Assembly: GCF_026151205.1 (NCBI RefSeq)
Contig: NC_087077.1
Span: 20,299,198-20,363,197 of the forward strand
Length of the DNA stretch: 64,000 bases
Reading direction: 5' to 3'
From: Bolinopsis microptera
Taxonomy: Eukaryota; Ctenophora; Tentaculata; Lobata; Bolinopsidae
In this document: positions 1-12,112 of the stretch, one piece after another
Position numbering within the stretch: position 1 is the first letter of the stretch
How the letters are laid out: each line of letters opens with the position of its first letter
Program-made: the position numbers and the translations under genes
Notes under the pieces: generated by a model
What the model saw: the letters and a program-made list of their open reading frames with translations, nothing else
The model's database searches: none
Told to the model about the DNA's origin: nothing

Positions 1-3000
1 TTTATAACGGTATACTCTGGAGAGATACTGTGTACTAATCTACAAGATGTGAGGGAGATATTTATAACGGTATACTCTGGAGAGATACTGTGTACTAATC
101 TACAAGATGTGAGGGAGATATTTATAACGGTATACTCTGGAGAGATACTGTGTACTAATCTACAAGATGTGAGGGAGATATTTATAACGGTATACTCTGG
201 AGAGATACTGTGTACTAATCTACAAGATGTGAGGGAGATATTTATAACGGTATACTCTGGAGAGATACTGTGTACTAATCTACAAGATGTGAGGGAGATA
301 TTTATAACGGTATACTCTGGAGAGATACTGTGTACTAATCTACAAGATGTGAGGGAGATATTTATAACGGTATACTCTGGAGAGATACTGTGTACTAATC
401 TACAAGATGTGAGGGAGATATTTATAACGGTATACTCTGGAGAGATACTGTGTACTAATCTACAAGATGTGAGGGAGATATTTATAACGGTATACTCTGG
501 AGAGATACTGTGTACTAATCTACAAGATGTGAGGGAGATATTTATAACGGTATACTCTGGAGAGATACTGTGTACTAATCTACAAGATGTGAGGGAGATA
601 TTTATAACGGTATACTCTGGAGAGATACTGTGTACTAATCTACAAGATGTGAGGGAGATATTTATAACGGTATACTCTGGAGAGATACTGTGTACTAATC
701 TACAAGATGTGAGGGAGATATTTATAACGGTATACTCTGGAGAGATACTGTGTACTAATCTACAAGATGTGAGGGAGATATTTATAACGGTATACTCTGG
801 AGAGATACTGTGTACTAATCTACAAGATGTGAGGGAGATATTTATAACGGTATACTCTGGAGAGATACTGTGTACTAATCTACAAGATGTGAGGGAGATA
901 TTTATAACGGTATACTCTGGAGAGATACTGTGTACTAATCTACAAGATGTGAGGGAGATATTTATAACGGTATACTCTGGAGAGATACTGTGTACTAATC
1001 TACAAGATGTGAGGGAGATATTTATAACGGTATACTCTGGAGAGATACTGTGTACTAATCTACAAGATGTGAGGGAGATATTTATAACGGTATACTCTGG
1101 AGAGATACTGTGTACTAATCTACAAGATGTGAGGGAGATATTTATAACGGTATACTCTGGAGAGATACTGTGTACTAATCTACAAGATGTGAGGGAGATA
1201 TTTATAACGGTATACTCTGGAGAGATACTGTGTACTAATCTACAAGATGTGAGGGAGATATTTATAACGGTATACTCTGGAGAGATACTGTGTACTAATC
1301 TACAAGATGTGAGGGAGATATTTATAACGGTATACTCTGGAGAGATACTGTGTACTAATCTACAAGATGTGAGGGAGATATTTATAACGGTATACTCTGG
1401 AGAGATACTGTGTACTAATCTACAAGATGTGAGGGAGATATTTATAACGGTATACTCTGGAGAGATACTGTGTACTAATCTACAAGATGTGAGGGAGATA
1501 TTTATAACGGTATACTCTGGAGAGATACTGTGTACTAATCTACAAGATGTGAGGGAGATATTTATAACGGTATACTCTGGAGAGATACTGTGTACTAATC
1601 TACAAGATGTGAGGGAGATATTTATAACGGTATACTCTGGAGAGATACTGTGTACTAATCTACAAGATGTGAGGGAGATATTTATAACAGGTATACTCTG
1701 GAGAGATACTGTGTACTAATCTACAAGATGTGAGGGAGATATTTATAACGGTATACTCTGGAGAGATACTGTGTACTAATCTACAAGATGTGAGGGAGAT
1801 ATTTATAACGGTATACTCTGGAGAGATACTGTGTACTAATCTACAAGATGTGAGGGAGATATTTATAACGGTATACTCTGGAGAGATACTGTGTACTAAT
1901 CTACAAGATGTGAGGGAGATATTTATAACGGTATACTCTGGAGAGATACTGTGTACTAATCTACAAGATGTGAGGGAGATATTTATAACGGTATACTCTG
2001 GAGAGATACTGTGTACTAATCTACAAGATGTGAGGGAGATATTTATAACGGTATACTCTGGAGAGATACTGTGTACTAATCTACAAGATGTGAGGGAGAT
2101 ATTTATAACGGTATACTCTGGAGAGATACTGTGTACTAATCTACAAGATGTGAGGGAGATATTTATAACGGTATACTCTGGAGAGATACTGTGTACTAAT
2201 CTACAAGATGTGAGGGAGATATTTATAACGGTATACTCTGGAGAGATACTGTGTACTAATCTACAAGATGTGAGGGAGATATTTATAACGGTATACTCTG
2301 GAGAGATACTGTGTACTAATCTACAAGATGTGAGGGAGATATTTATAACGGTATACTCTGGAGAGATACTGTGTACTAATCTACAAGATGTGAGGGAGAT
2401 ATTTATAACGGTATACTCTGGAGAGATACTGTGTACTAATCTACAAGATGTGAGGGAGATATTTATAACGGTATACTCTGGAGAGATACTGTGTACTAAT
2501 CTACAAGATGTGAGGGAGATATTTATAACGGTATACTCTGGAGAGATACTGTGTACTAATCTACAAGATGTGAGGGAGATATTTATAACGGTATACTCTG
2601 GAGAGATACTGTGTACTAATCTACAAGATGTGAGGGAGATATTTATAACGGTATACTCTGGAGAGATACTGTGTACTAATCTACAAGATGTGAGGGAGAT
2701 ATTTATAACGGTATACTCTGGAGAGATACTGTGTACTAATCTACAAGATGTGAGGGAGATATTTATAACGGTATACTCTGGAGAGATACTGTGTACTAAT
2801 CTACAAGATGTGAGGGAGATATTTATAACGGTATACTCTGGAGAGATACTGTGTACTAATCTACAAGATGTGAGGGAGATATTTATAACGGTATACTCTG
2901 GAGAGATACTGTGTACTAATCTACAAGATGTGAGGGAGATATTTATAACGGTATACTCTGGAGAGATACTGTGTACTAATCTACAAGATGTGAGGGAGAT

Positions 3001-3639
3001 ATTTATAACGGTATACTCTGGAGAGATACTGTGTACTAATCTACAAGATGTGAGGGAGATATTTATAACAGTATACTCTGGAGAGATACTGTGTACTAAT
3101 CTACAAGATGTGAGGGAGATATTTATAACGGTATACTCTGGAGAGATACTGTGTACTAATCTACAAGATGTGAGGGAGATATTTATAACGGTATACTCTG
3201 GAGAGATACTGTGTACTAATCTACAAGATGTGAGGGAGATATTTATAACAGTATACTCTGGAGAGATACTGTGTACTAATCTACAAGATGTGAGGGAGAT
3301 ATTTATAACAGTATACTCTGGAGAGATACTGTGTACTAATCTACAAGATGTGAGGGAGATATTTATAACGGTATACTCTGGAGAGATACTGTGTACTAAT
3401 CTACAAGATGTGAGGGAGATATTTATAACGGTATACTCTGGAGAGATACTGTGTACTAATCTACAAGATGTGAGGGAGATATTTATAACGGTATACTCTG
3501 GAGAGATACTGTGTACTAATCTACAAGATGTGAGGGAGATATTTATAACGGTATACTCTGGAGAGATACTGTGTACTAATCTACAAGATGTGAGGGAGAT
3601 ATTTATAACAGTATACTCTGGAGAGATATTGTGTACTCT
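1..3639. repeat. 60-bp satellite array, about 60 units
   Basis: A 60-bp unit (begins TTTATAACGGTATACTCTGG) repeats head to tail from the first base to about 3639, so the array continues beyond the left edge. Units are almost identical: I see only a 1-bp insertion near 1689 and G-to-A changes near 3070, 3250, 3310 and 3610. Differences cluster toward the right edge, as expected when array edges escape homogenisation. Because 60 is a multiple of three, a frame without a stop stays open, giving long 20-residue-repeat ORFs (49-1719 and 1730-3769). I treat these as fortuitous because there is no flanking unique coding sequence. Confidence 0.97.
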
Positions 3640-6600
3640 CCGTGTACTATATCAATACGAGGTGATATATTCGAGACCTGATTTGATTTATCCAGAACTG
3701 GAATGTTGTCAAGTTTATAGAATTCCAGGGAGGCAGTGTTTGAAATTCTTCGGTCAAAAATTCAATTAACAGCTCAACAATGAAAATATTCTAGGTTATC
3801 AGTTGGAAGTGAGAGGTGAGAATCGTATTGAAATCTTATTAGGAAACAAAAATTTGTGTAAAATCACTAAGACCCATTCATTACTCATTAGCCGGGTCAA
3901 ACAGGAGATAATAAGATAAAACACCTTACAGACTAGACCATGTAAACCTTGTAAACCTTACAGACAGAGAATGGAGGAGACTGAGAGAGGGGGACTAAGA
4001 GCATTGTTGGCACAATCTCCACACACACACACGTCACTGCACTAATACCCGTAAAATAGGCGTAAAATACAGAAGAGCTCTGAAAAGTGAGTTACCGTTT
4101 ACATTGTTAATATTACTGTTAACAAGCGGTCGAGGTGGGGCGGTAATAGCACTAAATCCTTGTTTAACATCTCACCTGTTAACTTGATTAGGCCTGATAC
4201 CCTGAAATCTGAACAAAACATGAACTAGCACTGCCCGGCTGTAACTGCACTCCGTGTATTACTATTACCACACTTATACTTTCTGTATTACCACACTACT
4301 TTCTGTATTACCACACTACTTCTTGGATTACAAGCAAAATTGCTGCAGAATATTTTGCAAAACGTTTTTTTCGGACTTAATATATTTTACATATTTACGG
4401 CTTGTTAATAAAGTGCAGCGATTTCACTTAGTCTTATAATTAACAGTGCTAGCAGCTAGCTTTACTTACTTTAGTTACTATAGTAACAGATGGCTAGTCA
4501 TGGATATTGATGACAGTTCCGGCCCAACAGTAATTCTAATACTAAGTGAGCTGTTTAATTTTAAAGACTTAAAAAGTTGGTTAAACTCAATTAAAACAAT
4601 ATCGACAGCCGACAGAAAGGAATTGCCCTGAAAAATAAGTGAAATAAAGATTAAAGTGTCGCGACGATATTAGAATTGTGGAACAATCTCTCGGAAGAAG
4701 AGCTTACAACAAATCGACGCGAATACCAGGAAATACACTACAGTAGCTACAACTGATACTGTAATAGCTAGAAATGATACAGCAGCAGTAGGTTCTAGGT
4801 TCTACTGGAATCAGGAATAATAGCAGTGTAGGATATACTATATAGTGGTCACAAAACTACCCACTAGTCACTACAAATAGTCACTACAAATAGTCACTAC
4901 AAATAGTCACTACAAATAGTCAGGCATGTGTGGTCACTACAGCTCCAGTGTAACAGAAAACAGCTCCCCAAATAATGTGGTCTAGTGTAACAATGAGGGT
5001 AACCGGTGTAGCACTGCGGCGAGGGTAACCCCCTGACCCCCACTAGTTTGTGGCGGCTACATTCCAGTAACCCCACGTAATAACAATACCTTTACCACAA
5101 GGTAAATAGGGCGGGGTTATGTGTGTAATGAGAGGGGATCTAATCAAGTACCTCTCAGTTATAATAATCTGACAGAGTGAGCTGATCTTAACGCAGGACC
5201 ACACATTAAAATAGGAGATGATAATATTCAACCCCTCATACGGGGGGCACTTAGCGTTACATCACATAGCAATAAAACACACTACATCATACAAAGCAAA
5301 CCCAGCAGTGAGACACATCAAATAAAACACACCAAGTATTAATAAGTTCAACACATGAGTCACACGGAGTAGTGACACGGAGTGGTCACACGAAGTAAGC
5401 GCTCAGAGGCGAGCTAGCATCAAATGATTAGAATGTTAGAATAATATCCCCACTGCTCATTATTCATTGCATATTTATTACATATTCATTGCATATGTAT
5501 TACATATTCATTGCATATGAAGCGGCACGATAAGGAGATCATTAATTGGAGCTGGTTACAATGAGATACGGTACAAATATTGGATAATTATGAAATATTG
5601 AATAATTATGTCAGGCTTTAACAGGCTCCCCCGAGCTCCACCCTTTAAATAATTTTACTGATCCCCAAATATTCACCCTACCAGGCTCCGTCTTATCAGA
5701 GACAAATTACCACCAAACCGAGTCAAGGACGAGAAATTAAATTGTAACATATTTCTGATATTCATGCGTGATAATTTACGGGAATTTATTACTTTTCGGT
5801 ATCCTTTTGATACGTGTTATACGCGATAATTAATAATTATGGCCGGCTATTCTCCGAGTGGAACACATTATCGTGAGTTGAGAAGGCTATCATGGTTATA
5901 AATGTCATTCATTGAATATGCCGAGAATAATTGAGGGAATTAGAAAGTGTTTCTGACGTGGAATTTGTCTGTAAAATTGTAAATACGGAGTTACAACTTG
6001 ACAACATCAATAAAATAAAAATGGTTCGTACATGATTAAAATCAGGATTCGGAAGAATGCGACAACACAAAACAGCAGTTAACAGCACACTGCCATAAGC
6101 CGAATGTCAAATATTCGGGCAGTTCCCAAATTATACCCTCCTCACTCTACACCGACTGTTCGTCAGAGACAAGTTAAGAATCACTAAGTGTTACCATGGA
6201 AACAGAGACAAGTTAAGAATTCATGTCTGAAAAACTCTGTCTAAAACAACCTAACAGCCCAGAAAAACTTACTCAACTAACCGCTTAAATTAACACGTAG
6301 TTTTAAACTAAACGCTATATTATATATATATACTATACTAGGCCACGGCTATTGTGAGAATGATGACTTGTAGTTGGTAAATGTAAATTATAAGGGTTTG
6401 AAATCACAAATATTATAAAGGAGCAGGGTTTGAAATGTGAATCATGACTTAACAGCAGTATAAGGCAGATATTTGTGAAGATAATCTGCAGGGTTACGAT
6501 GACCTGTGAGAAGGAGCTATAAGTAATTAATATTTATAAGCAGAATCACTGAGAGAATGATTTGATTTGATTTGAAACTTTCGTAAATAGCATATTATAT

Positions 6601-6860
6601 ATAAGCGACATAATGAAGCATTACGTTATAAGGTATAAATATCACAGACACGAGAGATAATATCATTGAGATAATATCAAAGTAATTAATAAATTGAACC
6701 CGCCGACCTGGGGGCCGTTTGAAGGAAAGAGTTTGCTCGCAGGAGAAGAAAGCAAAAGTACTAGCAGGAACAGGACCAAAATCAAACAGAATCAAACTTT
6801 ACCAAAGTAAAACAAGATCTCACAAACTGTAGCCGACCTAAATTGAAGCTGCAAATGAAC
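3640..6860. other. Intergenic DNA, no gene recognised
   Basis: AT-rich unique sequence right of the satellite. Contents: a short CA run near 4020, four copies of a 13-bp unit (AGTCACTACAAAT) at about 4865-4918, and CATATTCATTGCATATT-like repeats at about 5460-5520. The short ORFs (at most 66 aa) look random. No RNA gene was recognised. Confidence 0.6.
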
Positions 6861-6870
6861 TACAAGAGGG

Positions 6871-8247
6871 TTGGGAACTGGGGATAAATCAGGAGGGCAG
6901 AGATACCTCGGCGCTGCCATAGGGACACAGTCATTTATCAAGCAATATGTACAAGATAAGGTGGCAAAATGGGTCACAGAGCTTGAGGAGTTATGCAAGA
7001 TCGCACTAACCGAACCCCAGCTGGCGTACTCAGCGTATATCACTGGACTCAGCAAGAGGTGGACATACGTGATGAGGACAATACCAAATATAGCCGACCT
7101 GTTCGCCCCACTGGAGGCATGTATTCGCTCAAGTTTTCTACCAATAATAGTTGGAAACCATGCTTTCACGGACACAGATAGGGACATTTACAGCCTACCC
7201 ACAAGATTCGGAGGCCTAGCTGTATCCAATCCCGTGGAAATGTGCCCATTAGAATATAGCCTCTCCAGGAAAGCCACACAACCTCTCACTGAGGCTATCT
7301 TAAACCAGAAACTCACACTCTCCCCTGAGGAAACCCATGAAATGAACCAAAAGATCAAACATGCGAAAAATGGCATTTCTAGTGAGAAAACCCTCTACAA
7401 TAAGTACAAGTTGGCCTCTATTAAAGCAAAATGTACTGACGACATCAGCAGAAACCTGGACATTCTCTGCCAGAAAGGAGCATCGTCATGGCTTACCGCT
7501 TTACCGCTGGAGGAATTCCACTATACGTTATCAAAGCAGGAATTTTCCGACGCCGTCCTGATGAGATATAAACACCCAATCAGAGACAGACCGCAGATAT
7601 GTGCATGCTCTAAAGCGAACACCATAGACCATGCACTATCCTGTGCTATGGGAGGTTACAGGGATATGCGGCACAACCAGATCCGCGACCTAGAAGCCAG
7701 TCTCCTGGAAGAGGTATGCAAAGACGTTCGGACAGAACCAAAATTGCTACCTCTTACAGGAGAAACCTTCAAACTCAAGACGACTAACACCCGACCAGAT
7801 GCAAGGCTGGACATCACGGCAAGGGGGGTCTGGAACACCGTGGACAAGACGTTTTTCGACGTTCGAGTCTTTCATGACGGGAATAAAAGCAACAGTGGGC
7901 CCATAGACAAAGTGTTTCAGAAACACGAGGCTGAAAAGAAACGAACATATAACAGCCGGGTCCTGGAAGTGGAGAAAAGCACATTTACACCCCTCGTTTT
8001 CTCCACTAGCGGAAGCATGGGGAAAGAGGCTGAAGCTTTCCATAAGAGAATCGCAACACTCATATCAAACAAAAGGGGAACACCCTATAGTGATACGATT
8101 TCTCACATACGCCGAAAACTCCGCTTCTCAATCCTCCGCACAACCCTCGCCGCCATCCGAGGACACAGAGGAAGAGCAGTCCAATGGTGCGACGACACGA
8201 ACAGCGACATCAACCTCATACCAGGATGGACTAGTAATATGTGTTGA
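6871..8247 (+). pseudogene. 5'-truncated LINE ORF: RT C-terminus plus restriction-like endonuclease
   Basis: A 458-codon open frame with no ATG at its start (first codon TTG; an in-frame stop lies at 6856-6858). It resembles the C-terminal part of non-LTR retrotransposon proteins common in invertebrate genomes. First comes the region after the RT palm (RYLGAAIGT near residue 11, RWTYVMRTIP near 63, LPTRFGGLAVSNP near 110). Then a zinc-knuckle-like CxC..H..C stretch (CACSKANTIDHALSC, about residues 244-258). Then a restriction-like endonuclease core with PDARLD (a PD-x3-D match, near 308) and FFDVRVF (near 328). In such elements this nuclease nicks target DNA to prime reverse transcription. 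Fingers and palm are missing, so it is a dead 5'-truncated copy. An A-run at 8321-8330 may be its 3' tail. The family assignment is from remembered motif order, not a search. Confidence 0.75.
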
Positions 8248-8330
8248 TATTATCTTTATATTGTCAAATTGTATTGTATATAATAATTTTACACTTTGAC
8301 CGTTGGGAGCGGTACCTTCAAAAAAAAAAG

Positions 8331-8985
8331 AGGGTTGGAAGACTACAAGGGGCCAGGGCTTTCTGTATTGCAATTAGATCAGACACGAGTTGTTCAAAGC
8401 AGAAGGTAAAGCTCAAAGAGTAGGGTAGATACCGATACCGAGATGTAAGCGCACACGTGGGCGGCACGCGCAAGGTTTAGGTGCATCTGCGGTCAGATCA
8501 ATAGGAAGATAGAACAGAAACTATTCCTGATCTACCTTTGTTGCTGCAATTCAAGCGGCAATTTAATTAAACGCTGGCCGAGAGCCCGGTTAGTGAGTGT
8601 AGTGTGTGTGTTTCTCTTAGTAAGCAGTGTTTCTCGTGATAATATATATAAGCAGTGTTTAGCATGGTGTTTACTGTATTAATAGGAAATAGTTAGCGGT
8701 GTTTTTAGATCTATTGAAGTATTGACGTCAGATTTACATTCGGTGACCGACCATAATGTGTGTTTATTTCTCTTGGGGTTACAAGCTTAGACTTTTAGAG
8801 CAGTGTTAATTAAATTTAATAGTTATATATATAAGCGGTGCTTTTTAAATCTATATTGATCTATTATATTGTTACCATGGTGATATATTGACGTCAATCA
8901 TTTGGAGACAATAATTCCTGTGTTACCATGGTGATTCCTGTGGTTAAGAGATATTGAAGAGCTATTTAGTAGATCCCCATTGTAC
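8331..8985. other. Intergenic DNA, no gene recognised
   Basis: Contains dispersed GTTACCATGG motifs (about 8873 and 8921) and a CACGTG-containing GC-rich patch at about 8450-8475 that recurs at about 12041-12065. I see no coding signal. Confidence 0.5.
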
Positions 8986-8989
8986 AAAG

Positions 8990-9812
8990 CAATTATACAG
9001 CCTAGTTAGTAGTTATAAGCTATAGATCAGATCTAGGAGTACAATGGAGCCTAGTTAGTAGTTAACTATAGATCAGATCTAGGAGTACAATGAAGCCTAG
9101 TTAGTAGTTAACTATAGATCATAATATCTAGGAGTACAATGAAGCCTAGTTAGTAGTTAGCTATAGATCATATCTAGGAGTACAATGGAGCCTAGTTAGT
9201 AGTTAACTATAGATCAGATCTAGGAGTACAATGGAGCCTAGTTAGTAGTTAACTATAGATCATATCTAGGAGTACAATGGAGCCTAGTTAGTAGTTAGCT
9301 ATAGATCATATCTAGGAGTACAATGGAGCCTAGTTAGTAGTTAACTATAGATCAGATGTAGGAGTACAATGGAGCCTAGTTAGTAGTTAGCTATAGATCA
9401 TATCTAGGAGTACAATGGAGCCTAGTTAGTAGTTAACTATAGATCAGATCTAGGAGTACAATGGAGCCTAGTTAGTAGTTAACTATAGATCATAATATCT
9501 AGGAGTACAATGAAGCCTAGTTAGTAGTTAGCTATAGATCATATCTAGGAGTACAATGGAGCCTAGTTAGTAGTTAACTATAGATCAGATCTAGGAGTAC
9601 AATGAAGCCTAGTTAGTAGTTAACTATAGATCAGATCTAGGAGTACAATGAAGCCTAGTTAGTAGTTAACTATAGATCATAATATCTAGGAGTACAATGA
9701 AGCCTAGTTAGTAGTTAGCTATAGATCATATCTAGGAGTACATTAGTAGTTAACTATAGATCATATTATCTAGGAGTACAATGGTAGTTAACTATAGATC
9801 ATATCATGAGGC
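8990..9812. repeat. 46-bp minisatellite
   Basis: About 17 units of 46 bp built around CCTAGTTAGTAGTTAACTAT followed by AGATCAGATCTAGGAGTACA. Some units carry a 2-bp longer ATCATAATATCT variant. GATC-containing palindromes recur in each unit. Edge units are shortened. No coding potential. Confidence 0.93.
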
Positions 9813-10056
9813 AATGAATACGGGAGATGACCATATTGTGCAGGCAGGCTCGCTGCACGACAGACAGATTGATTAGCTAATGAACCTACTCAACATGCTA
9901 CTCCATGGGTAGTAGCTACTGCTGAACTTCATTTCAGACAGTTCGAATTGCTATATTAATTGACTGGGTTCGGCTTTGTATACGGTGAGATACGGAGCCA
10001 AATTGATCATCTTCCTGATGAAGAGGAAATTAAGAGAACAAGCAAGCACTGGAAAT

Positions 10057-10195
10057 GGGATGGTTGGTGTGGTAACTGAATGCATCACCAAGATGGTTGG
10101 CGTGGTAACTGAATGCAGCGCGAAGATGGTTGGCGTGGTAACTGAATGCATCACTAAGATGGTTGGCGTGGTAACTGAATGCAGCACCAGTTCAC
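10057..10195. repeat. 33-bp tandem repeat, about 4 copies
   Basis: Repeats of GATGGTTGGYGTGGTAACTG plus AATGCAGCACCAA/AATGCATCACTAA. Both strands stay open across it because 33 is divisible by three; the resulting small ORFs are not taken as genes. Confidence 0.85.
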
Positions 10196-10454
10196 AAGTA
10201 TATACTCCACATAGCCGGATACGCAGCACTATGTAGTAGGTATGCTTGTACGCTCGGTGTTTGCTGTGTTCCTTGCACGCGGTGTTTAACAGCACTGACG
10301 TTAGGTCACTGGAGTTAGAACAGGAAGTGTGGTTTTAACAGCTTAACAGGAGACAGGAACAGGAAGTGCAAAGTGGTTTTAACACGGAGACAGGAACAGG
10401 AAGTGCAGAGTGGTTTTAACAGGAGACAGGACCAGGGCGGTCAAACACCCACCT

Positions 10455-10595
10455 GGTGTGGGAGTATTTGGAGTGTTTGGAGTGTGGGAGTATTTGGAGT
10501 GTGGTGCAGCACCCGCCTAGTGTGGGAGTATTTGGAGTGTGGTGCAGCACCCGCCTAGTGTGGGAGTATTTGGAGTGTGGTGCTGAGCCTGGTCA
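10455..10595. repeat. Roughly 40-bp tandem repeat, about 3 copies
   Basis: Units with GTGGGAGTATTTGGAGTGTG followed by GTGCAGCACCCGCCTAGT. Short, with no coding sense. Confidence 0.75.
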
Positions 10596-10764
10596 CTGGT
10601 GCTGAGCCTGGAAACCGGGGAACATGCGAATCTTCCGGCCTGATGACTTGGAATGAGGGAGTGGGTAAAACAGTGATCAAGTCTGATTTGTCTAAAAACA
10701 ACTTCTCTAAAAGACCACGAGTTACATATTGGAGGTTACCACGGTTACATATTGGTGGTCAAGT

Positions 10765-11500
10765 AGAAACTAAGGAATTTTAACTAGCAGTCAAGTATCA
10801 ACTATAAAGGTCGAGTAGAGACTGAAGAATTTTAACTAGAAGTCAAGTATCAACTAAAGGTCAAGTAGAAACTAAAGAATTTTAACTAGAAGTCAAGTAT
10901 CAACTAAAGGTCAAGTAGAAACTAAAGAATTTTAACTAGAAGGCATGCATCAACTATAAAGGTCAAGTAGAAACTAAAGAATATTAACTAGAAGGCATGC
11001 ATCAACTATAAAGGTCAAGTAGAAACTAAGGAATTTTAACTAGAAGGCAAGTATCAACTAAAGGTCAAGTAGAAACTGAACAATGTTAACTAGAAGTCAA
11101 GTATCAACTGAAGGTCAAGTAGAAACTAAAGAATTTTAACTAGAAGGCATGCATCAACTATAAAGGTCAAGTAGAAACTAAAGAATATTAACTAGAAGGC
11201 ATGCATCAACTATAAAGGTCAAGTAGAAACTAAAGAATATTAACTAGAAGGCATGCATCAACTATAAAGGTCAAGTAGAAACTAAGGAATTTTAACTAGA
11301 AGGCAAGTATCAACTAAAGGTCGAGTAGAAACTGAACAATGTTAACTAGAAGTCAAGTATCAACTATATAAAGGTCAAGTAGAAACTGAACAATGTTATA
11401 ATTAGAAGGCAAGCATCAACTATAAAGGTCAAGTAGAAACTGAAGTATTTTAACTAGAAGTCAAGTATCAACTGAAGGTCAAGTAGCAGGCACTGAATTA
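10765..11500. repeat. About 50-bp minisatellite, roughly 14 units
   Basis: Units AACTAGAAGTCAAGTATCAA + CTAAAGGTCAAGTAGAAACT + AAAGAATTTT with variants. A sub-block uses GGCATGCATCAACTATAAAG instead. The longer and shorter variants alternate in blocks, which suggests local amplification of multi-unit segments. It ends against a C-homopolymer at 11513-11541. Confidence 0.9.
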
Positions 11501-11512
11501 CTCGGTTAAAGG

Positions 11513-11541
11513 GCACCCCCCCCCCCCCCCCCCCCCCCCCC
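11513..11541. repeat. Poly-C tract
   Basis: An uninterrupted run of close to 29 C residues. Its length is probably unreliable in any sequencing read. Confidence 0.9.
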
Positions 11542-11858
11542 TTAAAGGGCTCTGTCGAGTTGCTAATTAAGAACGTGCTTCAAAATTAACAGACATTGAC
11601 TGTGAGTGTGAAGTTGAAACAGTACCAGTTAAGGCCAAGTTGTGCAAGGTTAGTCGGTATGATATCAGTCGGGAAATAGACGGTGTATCTAAAAGAGTGC
11701 AGACAATTTCCCATTTCAACTGAGTTTCAAGATGACTGAAGGAGGTAAACATTCCGTTATATCCGGTAAACGGAACAGACGGGGAGTAAGGAGGCTGAGG
11801 ACCAATTAGGAGCGGATGTTGAGGAATTGTCACTTGGAATGACATCTGAGTGTCCGCC

Positions 11859-12112
11859 CACGTGACAGTGCTGCTGTGGAGGCGCGCGGCACTGCGCCCA
11901 CGTGATGTATTGGGTACTAATAACAGAAGCAGTGCGGGACCTGTGCTTGCATAACTCCGCGCCACAATGTGCCTCGTGACTCTGCACAGTTCCTTATCTT
12001 ACTCCTACTAACAATACGGGTCACGTGATCGCTTACAGTGCGCACGTGGGCGGCACGCGCGCGGCACTGCGCCCACGTGATGTAGCCCTGACTACCATGT
12101 ATCCGTCACGTG
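11859..12112. promoter_or_regulatory. Cluster of six CACGTG (E-box) sites
   Basis: Perfect CACGTG palindromes lie at 11859, 11899, 12022, 12043, 12074 and 12107, six in 254 bp inside a locally GC-richer patch. Part of this comes from a repeated block, GCGGCACTGCGCCCACGTGA, seen at about 11885 and 12060. CACGTG is the binding core for bHLH-ZIP factors such as MYC/MAX, USF and MITF. No gene with a clear start lies beside it, so a promoter role is only inferred. Confidence 0.45.

Noticed and set aside
49-3769. Long ORFs of 556 and 679 codons over the 60-bp satellite
   Set aside because: A 60-bp unit without a stop in this frame is open by arithmetic. There is no unique coding sequence, splice site or domain, and the two ORFs are broken by a single inserted base.
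8990-9812. CRISPR-like appearance of repeat arrays
   Set aside because: Repeats are contiguous with no unique spacers, and the genome is animal.
11567-11965. 132-residue minus ORF near the CACGTG cluster
   Set aside because: Low-complexity Ser/Thr composition, an overlapping alternative frame and no domain; not supportable as a gene.
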